Below the pieces are notes generated by a model that was not told the DNA's origin, made no database searches, and saw nothing but the letters and a program-made list of their open reading frames with translations. Source: Lachnospiraceae bacterium (lineage in GTDB: Bacteria; Bacillota; Clostridia; Lachnospirales; Lachnospiraceae). From it: a stretch of 64,000 nt of DNA. Positions 16,886 through 25,628 of the stretch are shown here, one piece after another; position 1 is the first letter of the stretch; each line of letters opens with the position of its first letter. Position numbers and translations under genes: made by a program. The stretch covers positions 1 to 64,000 of the forward strand of contig CABJBM010000014.1 of NCBI GenBank assembly GCA_902363835.1, given 5' to 3'.

Positions 16886-18011
16886 CAAACGAATTCACCT
16901 GATGGTGGATATAACAAAGCTGATGATCACAATTCTGGTGTCCTGCGGTCTTGTTACAGCAATTGTATTAAGCACCAGTTCAGAGCCGATGAACGCTTTT
17001 TTCAGCTTCTTTATCGGTCCCTTTACTTCCTTCCGCCGCATCGGCAATATTGTGGAGGCAGCCTCCCCTTTAATGTTTACGGCTCTGGCCGTTATATTGA
17101 TCTTTGGAGCCGGCCAGTTCTCCATGATCGCAGAGGGCGCTTTTTTCATCGGAACCCTTGGCGCAATGATGGTGGCAACCTCCGTGCCTCTGCCTCCGGG
17201 AATCCATTCGGCAGTGGCATTGCTGGTGGCAGCAGCCATGGGCGCTGTCGTAGCCTTGATCCCGGCCCTGTTAAAGATGAAATGGCAGGTTTCGGAAGTG
17301 GTAACTTCCCTGATGCTAAACTATATCGTTCAGTTTTTTGCAATCTACATGGTGAGCTACTATTTCCGTGAAATCAGCAGTTCAAGCCTTGCTTCCATTG
17401 CATTTCTGGACACCTCCCTGCTGCCGGTGATCATAGGAGGCACCAGGATCCACGCCGGTATCGTCCTTGCGGTGGTTCTCTGTGTACTTACATATTTTCT
17501 GCTTTTCCGTACCACCTTTGGAATGAAGCTGAGGATCGTGGGAAACAATCCGAAGTTTGCAAACTACTCAGGAATAAAGGTTACCGGCATTATGGTAGTC
17601 TCCCAGGTGATTGCCGGAGCCTTGGCAGGTGTTGGCGGCGGTGCAGAGCTTTTGGGCATGTATACCCGTTTTAAATGGACCGCAAGTCCGGGATACGGCT
17701 GGACCGGCATTGCCGTTGCCTTACTTGCCAGAAACAACCCTCTCCTGGTGCCCCTGGCAGCTCTTTTCATGGGGTATCTCAATGTAGGGGCAAACATCAT
17801 GGCAAGAAACAGTGATGTCAGCAGCGAGGTGGTAAAGATCATCCAGGGAGTCATGATACTGATGATCGCAGCCGAGGCTTTGCTTAAGAAATGGAAGCAG
17901 AGAATGATCGTTGATGCCGCAAAGGCTGAAACAGAAATGAAGCACCCGGAGGGTATACCACTATGTCCAAAAGGTGTGGACGGTAATAATGAAAGGAGAG
18001 GTAGTAAATGA
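16875..18011 (+). CDS. ABC nucleoside importer permease 1
   Basis: This 378-residue membrane protein belongs to the BPD_transp_2 permease family of NupB/YufP type, with about eight to ten hydrophobic segments. IFGAGQFSMIAEGAFFIGTLGAMM and GAGALAGVGGGAELLGM-like segments are typical. Its start overlaps the ATPase stop by 11 bases, so translation is coupled. It pairs with the 18008 permease. A hydrophilic tail of about 40 residues ends the protein. Confidence 0.92.
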   Translation: MDSNKRIHLMVDITKLMITILVSCGLVTAIVLSTSSEPMNAFFSFFIGPFTSFRRIGNIVEAASPLMFTALAVILIFGAGQFSMIAEGAFFIGTLGAMMVATSVPLPPGIHSAVALLVAAAMGAVVALIPALLKMKWQVSEVVTSLMLNYIVQFFAIYMVSYYFREISSSSLASIAFLDTSLLPVIIGGTRIHAGIVLAVVLCVLTYFLLFRTTFGMKLRIVGNNPKFANYSGIKVTGIMVVSQVIAGALAGVGGGAELLGMYTRFKWTASPGYGWTGIAVALLARNNPLLVPLAALFMGYLNVGANIMARNSDVSSEVVKIIQGVMILMIAAEALLKKWKQRMIVDAAKAETEMKHPEGIPLCPKGVDGNNERRGSK

Positions 18012-18952
18012 TTGATTATTCATTTATCATGGATTTCCTTTTTATGTGGATCCGTGTGGCAACTCCTATTTTACTTACCTCCCTTGGCGCAGTGATCTGC
18101 GAGAGAACGGGAGTGGTCAATCTTGGACTGGATGGAATCATGCTCATTGCAGCCCTGTTCGGAGTCCTGGGAAGTGCCTGGGGAGGAAATCTGTTTTGGG
18201 GAACCGTTGCAGGCATTGGTGCAGCTCTGATCGTAAGCGGGGTTTTTGCATATTTCCATTTGATATTAAAGGCCAATGCCGTCTTATGCGGCACAGCGGT
18301 AAACACCATTGCCGGCGGGCTTACGGTTTTTGTGCTTCAGCTGGCAACAGGGGAAAAAGGGTCCAGTTCATCCTTAAAAAGCTTTAGCTTTCCAGCAGTC
18401 AGCATTCCCATTATAAAGGACATTCCGGTATTGGGAGATATTTTATCCGGCCACAATGTGATCACCTACTTTGCCTTTTTCATGGTGATCGTGATCTCAG
18501 TCTTTTTATACCGCACTCCAATGGGGCTTCGGATGCGGGCCGTAGGGGAAAATCCCAGCGCAGCTTCCAGCGTAGGGCAGAATGTAACTAAGATCCGGTT
18601 TTTAGCCATTTTGCTATGCGGTGTTATGGCGGGAATGGGAGGAATGTATTTATCCATGGGTTACCTATCCATGTTTACCAGGGATATGGTGGCCGGCCGG
18701 GGCTTTATCGCACTTGCGGCCTGCGCCATGGGACAGGCAAATCCGGTGGGGGCCCTGATTTCCTCCATGGTATTTTCCTTTTTTGACGGCCTTTCCAATA
18801 TTCTGCAGCTTTTGCAGATTCCATCGGAATTTGTTCAAATGCTGCCTTATGGGGCCACCATTTTAGGCCTGACTATTTATTCCATTCAAAAACAGCGGCA
18901 GAAAAATAAGAAAAATAAGGAGATACTGCAAAATGTCATTAGACAAAGATGA
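18008..18952 (+). CDS. ABC nucleoside importer permease 2
   Basis: This 314-residue membrane protein resembles NupC/YufQ. RTGVVNLGLDGIMLIAALFG and GTAVNTIAGGLTVFVLQ are family signatures in the BPD_transp_2 fold. It overlaps the preceding permease by four bases (ATGA) and overlaps the following phosphorylase by 20 bases, so all are translated as one tight unit. Confidence 0.92.
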   Translation: MIDYSFIMDFLFMWIRVATPILLTSLGAVICERTGVVNLGLDGIMLIAALFGVLGSAWGGNLFWGTVAGIGAALIVSGVFAYFHLILKANAVLCGTAVNTIAGGLTVFVLQLATGEKGSSSSLKSFSFPAVSIPIIKDIPVLGDILSGHNVITYFAFFMVIVISVFLYRTPMGLRMRAVGENPSAASSVGQNVTKIRFLAILLCGVMAGMGGMYLSMGYLSMFTRDMVAGRGFIALAACAMGQANPVGALISSMVFSFFDGLSNILQLLQIPSEFVQMLPYGATILGLTIYSIQKQRQKNKKNKEILQNVIRQR

Positions 18953-19703
18953 AAAAACCCTTGGAAAAAGACAGTACCACATCCATTTGAAACCCGGAGA
19001 TATTGGCGAATATGTATTGCTTCCCGGTGATCCTGCCCGCTCTGACCGGGTGGCAAAATATCTGGAAGATGCCAGACTGGTAGCCAATAACCGGGAGCAC
19101 CGCACCTTTACAGGATACTATAAAGGGGTAAAGGTTTCTGTCACATCAACGGGAATGGGCTGCCCGTCGGCAGCCATTGCAGCGGAAGAGCTGATCAATA
19201 TCGGAGCAAAATGCCTGATCCGGATCGGGAGCAGCGCAGCCCTGCAGGAGGGAATCAAAATCGGTGACTTGATGATTTCCACCGCTTCTATGAAAAACGA
19301 AGGCACTTCCAGATTTTATGTGCCGGACTGCTTTCCGGCTGTACCGGATTTTGACTTAACAAGAATGCTGATTGATACGGCAAAGGATATGAAGGATGAA
19401 GTTTCCGGCAGCCTTTATTATGGCATCAATGCCAGTGATGATGCGTTTTACGGAGAAACAGAGGAATGGATCGAAAAATTATCAAAGCTTGGCTGCTTAA
19501 ATGTTGAGATGGAAAGCTCTGCCCTGTACACGGTCTGCCACCGCAGAAAAGTGAGAGGAGCCATGATCAGTGCAGTATCCGGCAATATTGTTACAGGTGA
19601 AGTGATTTATGAAACAGAGAATACAGGCCTGGCAGATGGCTGGGATGATGAGATCCGGGTGGTGCTGGAAGCAATCAGCCGTTTTGATAAGGAGAACCGA
19701 TAG
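18933..19703 (+). CDS. Nucleoside phosphorylase (uridine phosphorylase-like), paralogue 2
   Basis: This 256-residue PNP/UDP family member has YVLLPGDPARSDRVAKYL, TSTGMGCPSAAIAAEELI, IRIGSSAAL and NVEMESSALYTVC, the last being the nucleoside-binding glutamate motif. It is more divergent from the other two phosphorylases in the locus than they are from each other, so a different substrate is likely. It starts inside the end of the permease gene; AAGGAG precedes the start. Confidence 0.9.
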   Translation: MSLDKDEKTLGKRQYHIHLKPGDIGEYVLLPGDPARSDRVAKYLEDARLVANNREHRTFTGYYKGVKVSVTSTGMGCPSAAIAAEELINIGAKCLIRIGSSAALQEGIKIGDLMISTASMKNEGTSRFYVPDCFPAVPDFDLTRMLIDTAKDMKDEVSGSLYYGINASDDAFYGETEEWIEKLSKLGCLNVEMESSALYTVCHRRKVRGAMISAVSGNIVTGEVIYETENTGLADGWDDEIRVVLEAISRFDKENR

Positions 19704-19728
19704 AGTATTGATTATAAATAGGAAGAAA

Positions 19729-19780
19729 CTCTGCGGGTATCCCTCTATGCCAAAAAAATGCAGGCAGGAAACAGGAAAGG
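19729..19780 (+). repeat. Family B leader element, copy 1
   Basis: The element has a GGAA flank, CTCTGC-GGGTATCCC, CTCTATGCC, an A-rich loop, GCAGGCAGGAAACAGG and then the ribosome-binding region of the downstream phosphorylase. TGCC at 19748 can pair with GGCA at 19763. Five more copies occur in the window (28310, 29795, 45536, 61145, 61194). It also encodes a short frame starting MPKK. Confidence 0.6.
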
Positions 19781-19797
19781 ACAGGAGAAAATAGGAT

Positions 19798-20565
19798 ATG
19801 CAGGAAAAAAAGATGATGCATTTGAGCATTACCAAAGATCAGGTAGGACAATATGTATTTTTGCCGGGGAGTGTGGAACGGGCAGCCAAAATAGCGGCCT
19901 ATTTTGAGAATCCGGTGAAGGTAGCCCATCACAGGGAATATCTCACTTACACGGGAACCCTGGCAGGCGTGGCCGTTTCCGTTACCAGCACGGGGATCGG
20001 CGGACCTTCCGCGGCCATTGCAGTGGAGGAATTATATGAATGCGGTGCTCATACCATGATGAGGATCGGCTCCTGCGCCTCTACCTCTCCCAAGGTCAAG
20101 GTGGGCGATGTGATCATTCCCAACGGAGCGGTGAGGATGGAGGGAACAGGACTTCATTATCTGCCTGAGGAATTTCCGGCAGTACCGGATTATGAAATGG
20201 TAAAGGAATTGGAAGAAGCCGCAAAGAAGCTGAATATTCCCTATAATATCGGAGTGACGATTTCAAAGGATTCCTTTTATACGGAGGTTTCCCCTGAGAC
20301 AAAGCCGGTGTATTACCAGTTAAAGAGCAAGTGGGAGGCTTACGAAAAGGGCGGGGCAACCAATTCCAGCATGGAGTGTGCCACCTTGTTCCTGGCAGCC
20401 GCTTCCCTGGGGATCAGAATGTCCTCCGTCATGATCAGTGCAACCAATTACAAGAGCTACAGCAATGATGATAAGGACTACCCAAGAGAATGGGAGGACA
20501 GGGCCATACAGGTGGGAATCGAAGCAATGAAACAGATTATTAAAAAAGATATGAAAGACCGCTAA
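19798..20565 (+). CDS. Nucleoside phosphorylase (uridine phosphorylase-like), paralogue 3
   Basis: This 255-residue protein is a close relative of paralogue 1, sharing MMH...YVFLPGS-ERA-KIAA, TSTGIGGPSAAIA-EELYECGA, KVGDVIIPNGAVRMEG and NSSMECATLFLAAASLGIR. Like paralogue 1 it has serine (SMEC) where paralogue 2 has valine (VEME). Tandem duplication within the locus is likely, with possible substrate splitting. A family B leader element lies directly upstream. Confidence 0.9.
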   Translation: MQEKKMMHLSITKDQVGQYVFLPGSVERAAKIAAYFENPVKVAHHREYLTYTGTLAGVAVSVTSTGIGGPSAAIAVEELYECGAHTMMRIGSCASTSPKVKVGDVIIPNGAVRMEGTGLHYLPEEFPAVPDYEMVKELEEAAKKLNIPYNIGVTISKDSFYTEVSPETKPVYYQLKSKWEAYEKGGATNSSMECATLFLAAASLGIRMSSVMISATNYKSYSNDDKDYPREWEDRAIQVGIEAMKQIIKKDMKDR

Positions 20566-20681
20566 GGCGGTGCTTTAAGCGGTCATGCCAAAGCTGTGAG
20601 AGCAGGCCGGGCCATTCCTGCCCCGGAAGAGGCAATAAATTTTAAGTGGTTTTATAAGCCATGGGAAAGGAAACAGAACGG

Positions 20682-21626
20682 ATGAAACATATTATAGTGG
20701 ATTGCGATACGGGCATTGATGATTCAATCGCCATATTATACGCTTTAAAAAGTAAAAAGCTTCATGTGGAGGGATTTACTACCGTATACGGCAATACCTC
20801 GTCCATACAGGCGGCGGAAAATACCCTGCGGCTGATAAAACTGGCGAAATGCGGCTATGACATACCGGTGATCCCAGGCGCAAATGAGAGCCTGGCCGGG
20901 GACGTGGACCCCTACCCCGTCCATATCCATGGGAACAACGGGATCGGCAATGTTGAACTGCCGGAATCTGAGCAAAAGCCTCTTAATGAGGATGCTGCGG
21001 ACTTTATAATAAGGAAAGCAGAGGAGCTTGAAGGAGATTTAATTGTTGTTACCCTGGGGCGGCTGACCAATATGGCAGCGGCTTTAGAAAAGGACCCAAG
21101 GCTTCCATATAAAATAAAGCATCTGGTAGCCATGGGAGGTGCTTTTCATAAGCCCGGCAATATCAGCGCCTATGCGGAAGCAAATATTTACGGGGATGCG
21201 AAAGCCTCTGATATTGTGTTTCGGGCGGGCTTTCCCATGACTGTAGTGGGCCTTGATGTTACAATGGAAACGTTTATATCCGCCCGGGATATTTCCCTGC
21301 TTGGTAAGTATTGCAGGGAAGAGAACCGGGAGATCGTACAGTATATGCAGTCGGCTCTGGAATACTATTTTCAGTTCAGCTATGAATCCATGGGCTGTCT
21401 GGACTGCTCCGTTGTTCATGATCCTTTGGCAATGCTGATTGCAGAGGATCCCTCCATAGGAGAATACCGGATGGTGAGGGCTGCGGTGGAGTATGAAAAC
21501 AAAGAGTTCCGCGGCATGATCAAAATGGATGAAGATTTTATTCCGATCTATGATCATGATGAGATCCAATACTGCATCAGGGTGGACTCCGGTTTGGCGG
21601 TGAGAAAGCTGCTGTCAGTCTTTTAA
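20682..21626 (+). CDS. Nucleoside hydrolase (IunH family)
   Basis: This 314-residue protein has the calcium-binding motif DCDTGIDDSIA at its start and the C-terminal DCSVVHDPLAML with the metal-binding Asp, both diagnostic of inosine-uridine nucleoside N-ribohydrolases. PGANESLAGD and LGRLTNMAAAL are further family elements. It hydrolyses nucleosides to base and ribose, complementing the phosphorylases. The start at 20682 has AAAGGA upstream; an ATG at 20661 lacks a site. It ends the nucleoside cluster. Confidence 0.92.
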   Translation: MKHIIVDCDTGIDDSIAILYALKSKKLHVEGFTTVYGNTSSIQAAENTLRLIKLAKCGYDIPVIPGANESLAGDVDPYPVHIHGNNGIGNVELPESEQKPLNEDAADFIIRKAEELEGDLIVVTLGRLTNMAAALEKDPRLPYKIKHLVAMGGAFHKPGNISAYAEANIYGDAKASDIVFRAGFPMTVVGLDVTMETFISARDISLLGKYCREENREIVQYMQSALEYYFQFSYESMGCLDCSVVHDPLAMLIAEDPSIGEYRMVRAAVEYENKEFRGMIKMDEDFIPIYDHDEIQYCIRVDSGLAVRKLLSVF

Positions 21627-21665
21627 GGCCATAAATAAATTCTTCCAACAGGAAAAAGCTATCGC

Positions 21666-21694
21666 TTGCACGATTTAAGAATAAGTGGTAACAT
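21666..21694 (+). promoter_or_regulatory. Probable promoter of the MarR gene
   Basis: TTGCAC at 21666-21671 and TAACAT at 21689-21694 are 17 bases apart. The -10 lies in an imperfect dyad GGTAACATTATCC that could be an autoregulatory site. Confidence 0.45.
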
Positions 21695-21744
21695 TATCCA
21701 ATAAGGCGGCAGAAGGTACGCTGCTGCATATTTGGGAGGATATT

Positions 21745-22293
21745 ATGAGTGAAAACGAACGCTATGAGCTGTACTGTGAGTTAATTCGGGATCTGGATAC
21801 GGGGTGCGGGCTCATTATGGAATACGATTCGCTGCTGCACGATTATAAAGGAACCCCCCTCTATCAGGCAGAGGCTCAGATCTTAAAGATGGTGGGCCAG
21901 CAGCCCGGCATCTCCGCCGCTGAGTGCGCCCGTACTTTAAATAAGACTTTAAGCGCCTGCTCACAGCTCATCAAAAAGCTGCGGGCCAAGGAATGGATTT
22001 TACAAAAAAGGAATGAAAGCAATAACCGGGTCTATAACCTTTACCTTACCGAATCCGGAAGGGAACTGTTCTTAAAGCACCAGGAATTTGAAAGCTACTG
22101 CTATGAGCGAACCTATCATCTGCTGGATTCCTTTTCCCAGGAAGAGCTTCGAACTTACCGGAGGATCCAACAGAAGTTAAATGAGGGATTTATGCTGGAC
22201 GTAAAGGACAGCCGGGAATTTAACAACGATTTCTCCCAGCGGATGAAAAAGACAGGTTTTGCAAGTGAGAAGAAAAAAGCGGCGCACAGCTGA
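21745..22293 (+). CDS. MarR-family regulator
   Basis: This 182-residue protein has a winged helix in the middle: AQILKMVGQQPGISAAECAR, LNKTLSACSQLIKKLRAKEW and the wing LQKRNESNNRVYNLYLTESG. The layout is that of MarR dimers. The start at 21745 has GGGAGGA 5 bases upstream. It converges with the MalY-type lyase gene, and both share a bidirectional terminator. Targets are unknown; the adjacent permease-lyase pair or itself are candidates. Confidence 0.85.
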   Translation: MSENERYELYCELIRDLDTGCGLIMEYDSLLHDYKGTPLYQAEAQILKMVGQQPGISAAECARTLNKTLSACSQLIKKLRAKEWILQKRNESNNRVYNLYLTESGRELFLKHQEFESYCYERTYHLLDSFSQEELRTYRRIQQKLNEGFMLDVKDSREFNNDFSQRMKKTGFASEKKKAAHS

Positions 22294-22320
22294 TATCATT
22301 TGGCTGTGCGCCTTCTCTTT
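22276..22320. terminator. Bidirectional terminator between MarR and MalY-like genes
   Basis: GGCGCACAGC and GCTGTGCGCC form a perfect 10-bp stem with A-rich sequence on one side and T-rich on the other, so it can serve both converging genes. Confidence 0.85.
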
Positions 22321-22321
22321 A

Positions 22322-23530
22322 TCAGTGAAACACGTATTCATCCAGCCTGCGGAAAGCTTCTTTCACACAGGTTAGGGGAAGGGCTAAATTCAGGCGGATG
22401 TGGTAGGGTCCGTGAAACATCCGTCCGTCCTGCCATGCCACTCCAACAGCCCAGCCGGCCCGCTCTAATTCCTCGATGGTCTTTTTGTTCTCCTCACACC
22501 ACTTACGGCAATCCAGGAACATCATATAGGTTCCTTCCGGTTTTGAAAGGGTTACCCCTTGAAAATGGTTCCTGATATAATCACAGGCATAGTTTACATT
22601 GCCGGTGATGACCTGACACAGTTCATCCACCCATTCATGGCCTTCCGGGCAGTAAGCCCCTAAAAGGGCATGCATGGACAGCACGTTCATGTCGTTGTAA
22701 TGGGACAAGGAAGACTCTTTTTCCACCCGCTCCCGGATCCACTTGTTATAGATGATATGATAGCTTCCCACAAGGCCTGCTAAGTTAAAGGTTTTGGAGG
22801 GAGCGTACAATGCAACCGTCCGCTGCTTTGCATCCTCACTGATGCTTTGGGTGGGGATATGCTTATGACCTGCCAATATGATGTCAGACCAGATTTCATC
22901 GGAAATCACAAATACATCATACTTTTTGTAAAGCTCCATGGCCTTTTCCATTTCCCATTTCTCCCATACACGGCCGCAGGGATTGTGGGGGGAGCAGAAG
23001 ATAGCGGCATGGATCTTCTTCTCCACCAGCTTTTTTTCCATGTCCTGGAAATCCATGCGCCAGACACCGTTCTCATCCGGTTTTAAAGGACTATGGACGA
23101 TGTTGTAGCCATTGTTCTCCACGCACATGGTAAAGCCAATGTAGGTGGGAGAATGGAGCAGTACATGATCCCCCTTGGAGCAAAATACGTTTAAGGCACT
23201 GACAACGCCGCCAAGAACCCCGTTTTCATATCTGATGACTTCCTTTGTCAGGCCGGTGACGCCGTTGCGCTTCCCGTGCCATCGGATGATGGAATCATAA
23301 TACCCATCAGGCGGGGCGAAATAGCCGTAGGCCGGGTGCTTTGCCCTTTGGATTATTGCCTCCGGTATGGTGGGAACCGTTGGAAAATTCATATCCGCCA
23401 CCCACATGGGAATGGCGTCAAAGCCTTCTTTCGGCGGCTCCGGGGCAAAGCCTGGATTTGTGCCCAGACCGTCAACAGCAATGGCATCCTTTCCGTGCCG
23501 GTCCATAATGCTGGTAAAATCGTATTTCAT
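22322..23530 (-). CDS. PLP-dependent C-S lyase/aminotransferase, MalY/PatB family
   Basis: This 402-residue fold-type I PLP enzyme has the MalY/PatB hallmarks PMWVADMNFPT near the start and the PLP-lysine motif APSKTFNLAGL. HNPCGRVW and SDEIWSDI provide the other cofactor contacts. Such enzymes cleave cystathionine or cysteine conjugates to a thiol, pyruvate and ammonia. It lies 64 bases downstream of the amino-acid permease on the same strand, so the two likely form an operon for uptake and breakdown of a sulfur amino acid. GGAGG precedes the start. Confidence 0.9.
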   Translation of the reverse strand: MKYDFTSIMDRHGKDAIAVDGLGTNPGFAPEPPKEGFDAIPMWVADMNFPTVPTIPEAIIQRAKHPAYGYFAPPDGYYDSIIRWHGKRNGVTGLTKEVIRYENGVLGGVVSALNVFCSKGDHVLLHSPTYIGFTMCVENNGYNIVHSPLKPDENGVWRMDFQDMEKKLVEKKIHAAIFCSPHNPCGRVWEKWEMEKAMELYKKYDVFVISDEIWSDIILAGHKHIPTQSISEDAKQRTVALYAPSKTFNLAGLVGSYHIIYNKWIRERVEKESSLSHYNDMNVLSMHALLGAYCPEGHEWVDELCQVITGNVNYACDYIRNHFQGVTLSKPEGTYMMFLDCRKWCEENKKTIEELERAGWAVGVAWQDGRMFHGPYHIRLNLALPLTCVKEAFRRLDEYVFH

Positions 23531-23594
23531 AGTAACTCCTCCATCTTTTTTAAGCTATAATCTTTTTAAACCATATTTTATAAAGAGGTCCTTA

Positions 23595-24935
23595 TCATAC
23601 CTCCTCATAACTGACCTCCACATGGGCTTTTTTGCTGCGAAGGAAGGAAAATGCAAAGGAACCGGCGATGACCGCCACGTTTAATAATATTAATGTTATG
23701 GATAACGTTGAGGCATTCAGGATGATCGCAAATATTGCGGAAGCAGCTCCAAGAGCTGTAACCAGTGTCATGATACCTTTTCCAACCTTAAACTTAGATT
23801 TCTCCCATACCTCCGGGCAGACTTTGGGCATTTTGTAGACACAGATGTTGATCATCAGCGTGATGACTCCATTGGCGATTAAGCACATATTGCCCAGGAC
23901 AGCCACACTTAAGCCGGTCAGGATGCAGACCACGGCAACCACATAGAGAATGGTAAGGATGATAATGGGAGTGTTGTATTTGGAAAGCCTGGCAAGCCTT
24001 GCCGGAAGCCAGCCGTCATCACAGGCCTGCATGACTGGCTTGGGAGCCCATGCATATTGGGCGTTTAAGGTGGAAATAAGGGCAAACCCGGCTCCGCATA
24101 CGATAAAGAAGATGTAAAGGGGGCGGTTTAAGATTTTGGCCGCCACCAGGGTTAAATTCTGTCCTGCCACCTGTTCCAGAGGAAGCACTCCTGCTGCTAC
24201 GAATGCGATAATGCCATAGAGGACAGCCACGCCCAGGGTGGAAATGATCATGACTATGGGAATGTCCCTGGTCGGCTTTTTGGATTCAGCAGAGAGGTTG
24301 ACGATGCAGGAAGCTCCTCCCACAGCAAAGGTAAGCAGCCCGCCTGCCTGTAAAAGTCCAAGCATGCCTCCGGTCATAAAGGTGGATTTAGCAAAGTACC
24401 CCGGCTCAATATCCCTCACGCCAAAGGCTGCAAACACACCTAAAGCCAGCACCAGTCCGATGACGATCAAGTTCTGGATTTTTGCAAATTTATCAATGCC
24501 AAAACAGTTCAGTACATAGAAGAGAGTCAATATGGCCAGTGCAATCACCTTCTCATTGCCAAAGCCGAACAGAGAGACAAAATAGCTGGCAAAGGAAAGT
24601 CCGTACATGGAGATTGACAAATTGGAAAAAATGAACATGATGGTATAAGCGCCTGCGAATTTTTCCCCGGTCAGCATGGCGACCATGGTATACTGCCCTC
24701 CCCGCAAGCGGACGGTTCCCGAAATCAGGATCACGGGCAAATACTGGCACACAGTAATCAGCGCTGCCACCAGAAATGCCAGAGGAACCGAGCGCCCGGT
24801 CATGGCTATGGCCGCACCCAGCAGGGTCATGATGCCTGCTCCGATGATCTGGCCTACGGAAGCCCCCATTAGATCCCAGAAACCAAGCACCTGTTTTAAT
24901 TGCTTTGTAGAGCTGCTGCATTGTGAATCTGACAT
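23595..24935 (-). CDS. APC-family amino-acid permease
   Basis: This 446-residue protein has about 12 hydrophobic segments. The opening LGFWDLMGASVGQIIGAGIM holds the unwound-helix GxG motif of APC-superfamily amino-acid transporters. The start at 24935 is preceded by AAGGGGG; an upstream in-frame start at 24974 lacks a site. It heads an apparent two-gene operon with the MalY-like lyase. A 20-nt perfect palindrome lies in its leader. Confidence 0.88.
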   Translation of the reverse strand: MSDSQCSSSTKQLKQVLGFWDLMGASVGQIIGAGIMTLLGAAIAMTGRSVPLAFLVAALITVCQYLPVILISGTVRLRGGQYTMVAMLTGEKFAGAYTIMFIFSNLSISMYGLSFASYFVSLFGFGNEKVIALAILTLFYVLNCFGIDKFAKIQNLIVIGLVLALGVFAAFGVRDIEPGYFAKSTFMTGGMLGLLQAGGLLTFAVGGASCIVNLSAESKKPTRDIPIVMIISTLGVAVLYGIIAFVAAGVLPLEQVAGQNLTLVAAKILNRPLYIFFIVCGAGFALISTLNAQYAWAPKPVMQACDDGWLPARLARLSKYNTPIIILTILYVVAVVCILTGLSVAVLGNMCLIANGVITLMINICVYKMPKVCPEVWEKSKFKVGKGIMTLVTALGAASAIFAIILNASTLSITLILLNVAVIAGSFAFSFLRSKKAHVEVSYEEV

Positions 24936-24980
24936 AGCTATACCCCCTTGAGTATGAAGTTTTAAAATGTGCATGTATCG

Positions 24981-25000
24981 TAAAAGCGGGCCCGCTTTTA
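24981..25000. promoter_or_regulatory. 20-nt perfect palindrome in the permease leader
   Basis: TAAAAGCGGGCCCGCTTTTA is a perfect palindrome 46 bases before the permease start. It could be an operator or, as RNA, a tight hairpin. Confidence 0.5.
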
Positions 25001-25496
25001 TTCATGAAATAAGATACTTTTCCAGTACGCACCGGAAAGGCTTACCCTTCCGCTGTCAGATTCCCTTTGCTCCCGGCGCAATGCTAATATTTAGGTGCTA
25101 ATTTATAAATCTACTTAACTATTTATATAATAAATATATATGTGTATTTTGCTTATAAAATGTTATTTATATTTTATTTTTGATGTATATTGCACAACAT
25201 TCTCCTTTTTTATGAAGGCTCTTAAGCCGGAAGCTGTCGCCTGCTGTCCGGAACCCGGGCTTACCCGGATTACTTCCTTTTTCAGATAAATCCCATTAAT
25301 TATTGGAGTTGAATAAAAGTAAATTCCGGTAAAAAATTAAATTCCATGGCATTGATATGGATGAAACTGCCTCTGGATGGACCTTCTCACCTTCATTCCA
25401 GGAAAAGCAGTTTAACAGGAAGGATAAGACCGTTTCTGCTTATGTAATGGAATTCTTTCAAAATAATGAATATTGTGGAATGTTTTGCGGTTTTTA
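25001..25496. other. Non-coding stretch between permease and CDP-sugar operon
   Basis: About 500 bases hold no convincing gene. Most is AT-rich (25090-25210), as expected for divergent promoters. A small stem CGGAAGG / CCTTTCCG lies at about 25031-25050 in the permease leader. I see no known riboswitch. Confidence 0.4.
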
Positions 25497-25505
25497 TGGT
25501 ATAAT
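25497..25505 (+). promoter_or_regulatory. Extended -10 promoter of the CDP-sugar operon
   Basis: TGG directly followed by TATAAT at 25500-25505 is an extended -10. No good -35 is visible. Transcription would begin near 25512, placing the family A element in the 5' leader. Confidence 0.6.
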
Positions 25506-25538
25506 CATAGCCAGACAATAATAAGCCCATTTGAGGAG

Positions 25539-25620
25539 CAAGGCTGAAAGAAAAGCGGCTTTCAACCTTGAGTTTGTGAACCAACTGGATATGCAGGCAT
25601 ATCCCCTTGATTCATTAGGA
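25539..25620 (+). repeat. Family A structured leader element, copy 2
   Basis: This 82-nt element starts with a stem CAAGG-TGAAA / TTTCA-CCTTG, then GTTTGTGAA, then the palindrome GGATATGCAGGCATATCC at 25587-25604, and ends TTGATTCATTAGGA, which supplies the ribosome-binding site of the glycosyltransferase. It aligns without gaps to copy 3 with about 68 of 82 positions equal by eye. The differences are mainly transitions. Confidence 0.7.
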
Positions 25621-25628
25621 GATAAAAT

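Noticed and set aside
24553..25032. 159-codon minus-strand frame overlapping the permease
   Set aside because: Another register of the permease gene; no site and no membrane pattern.
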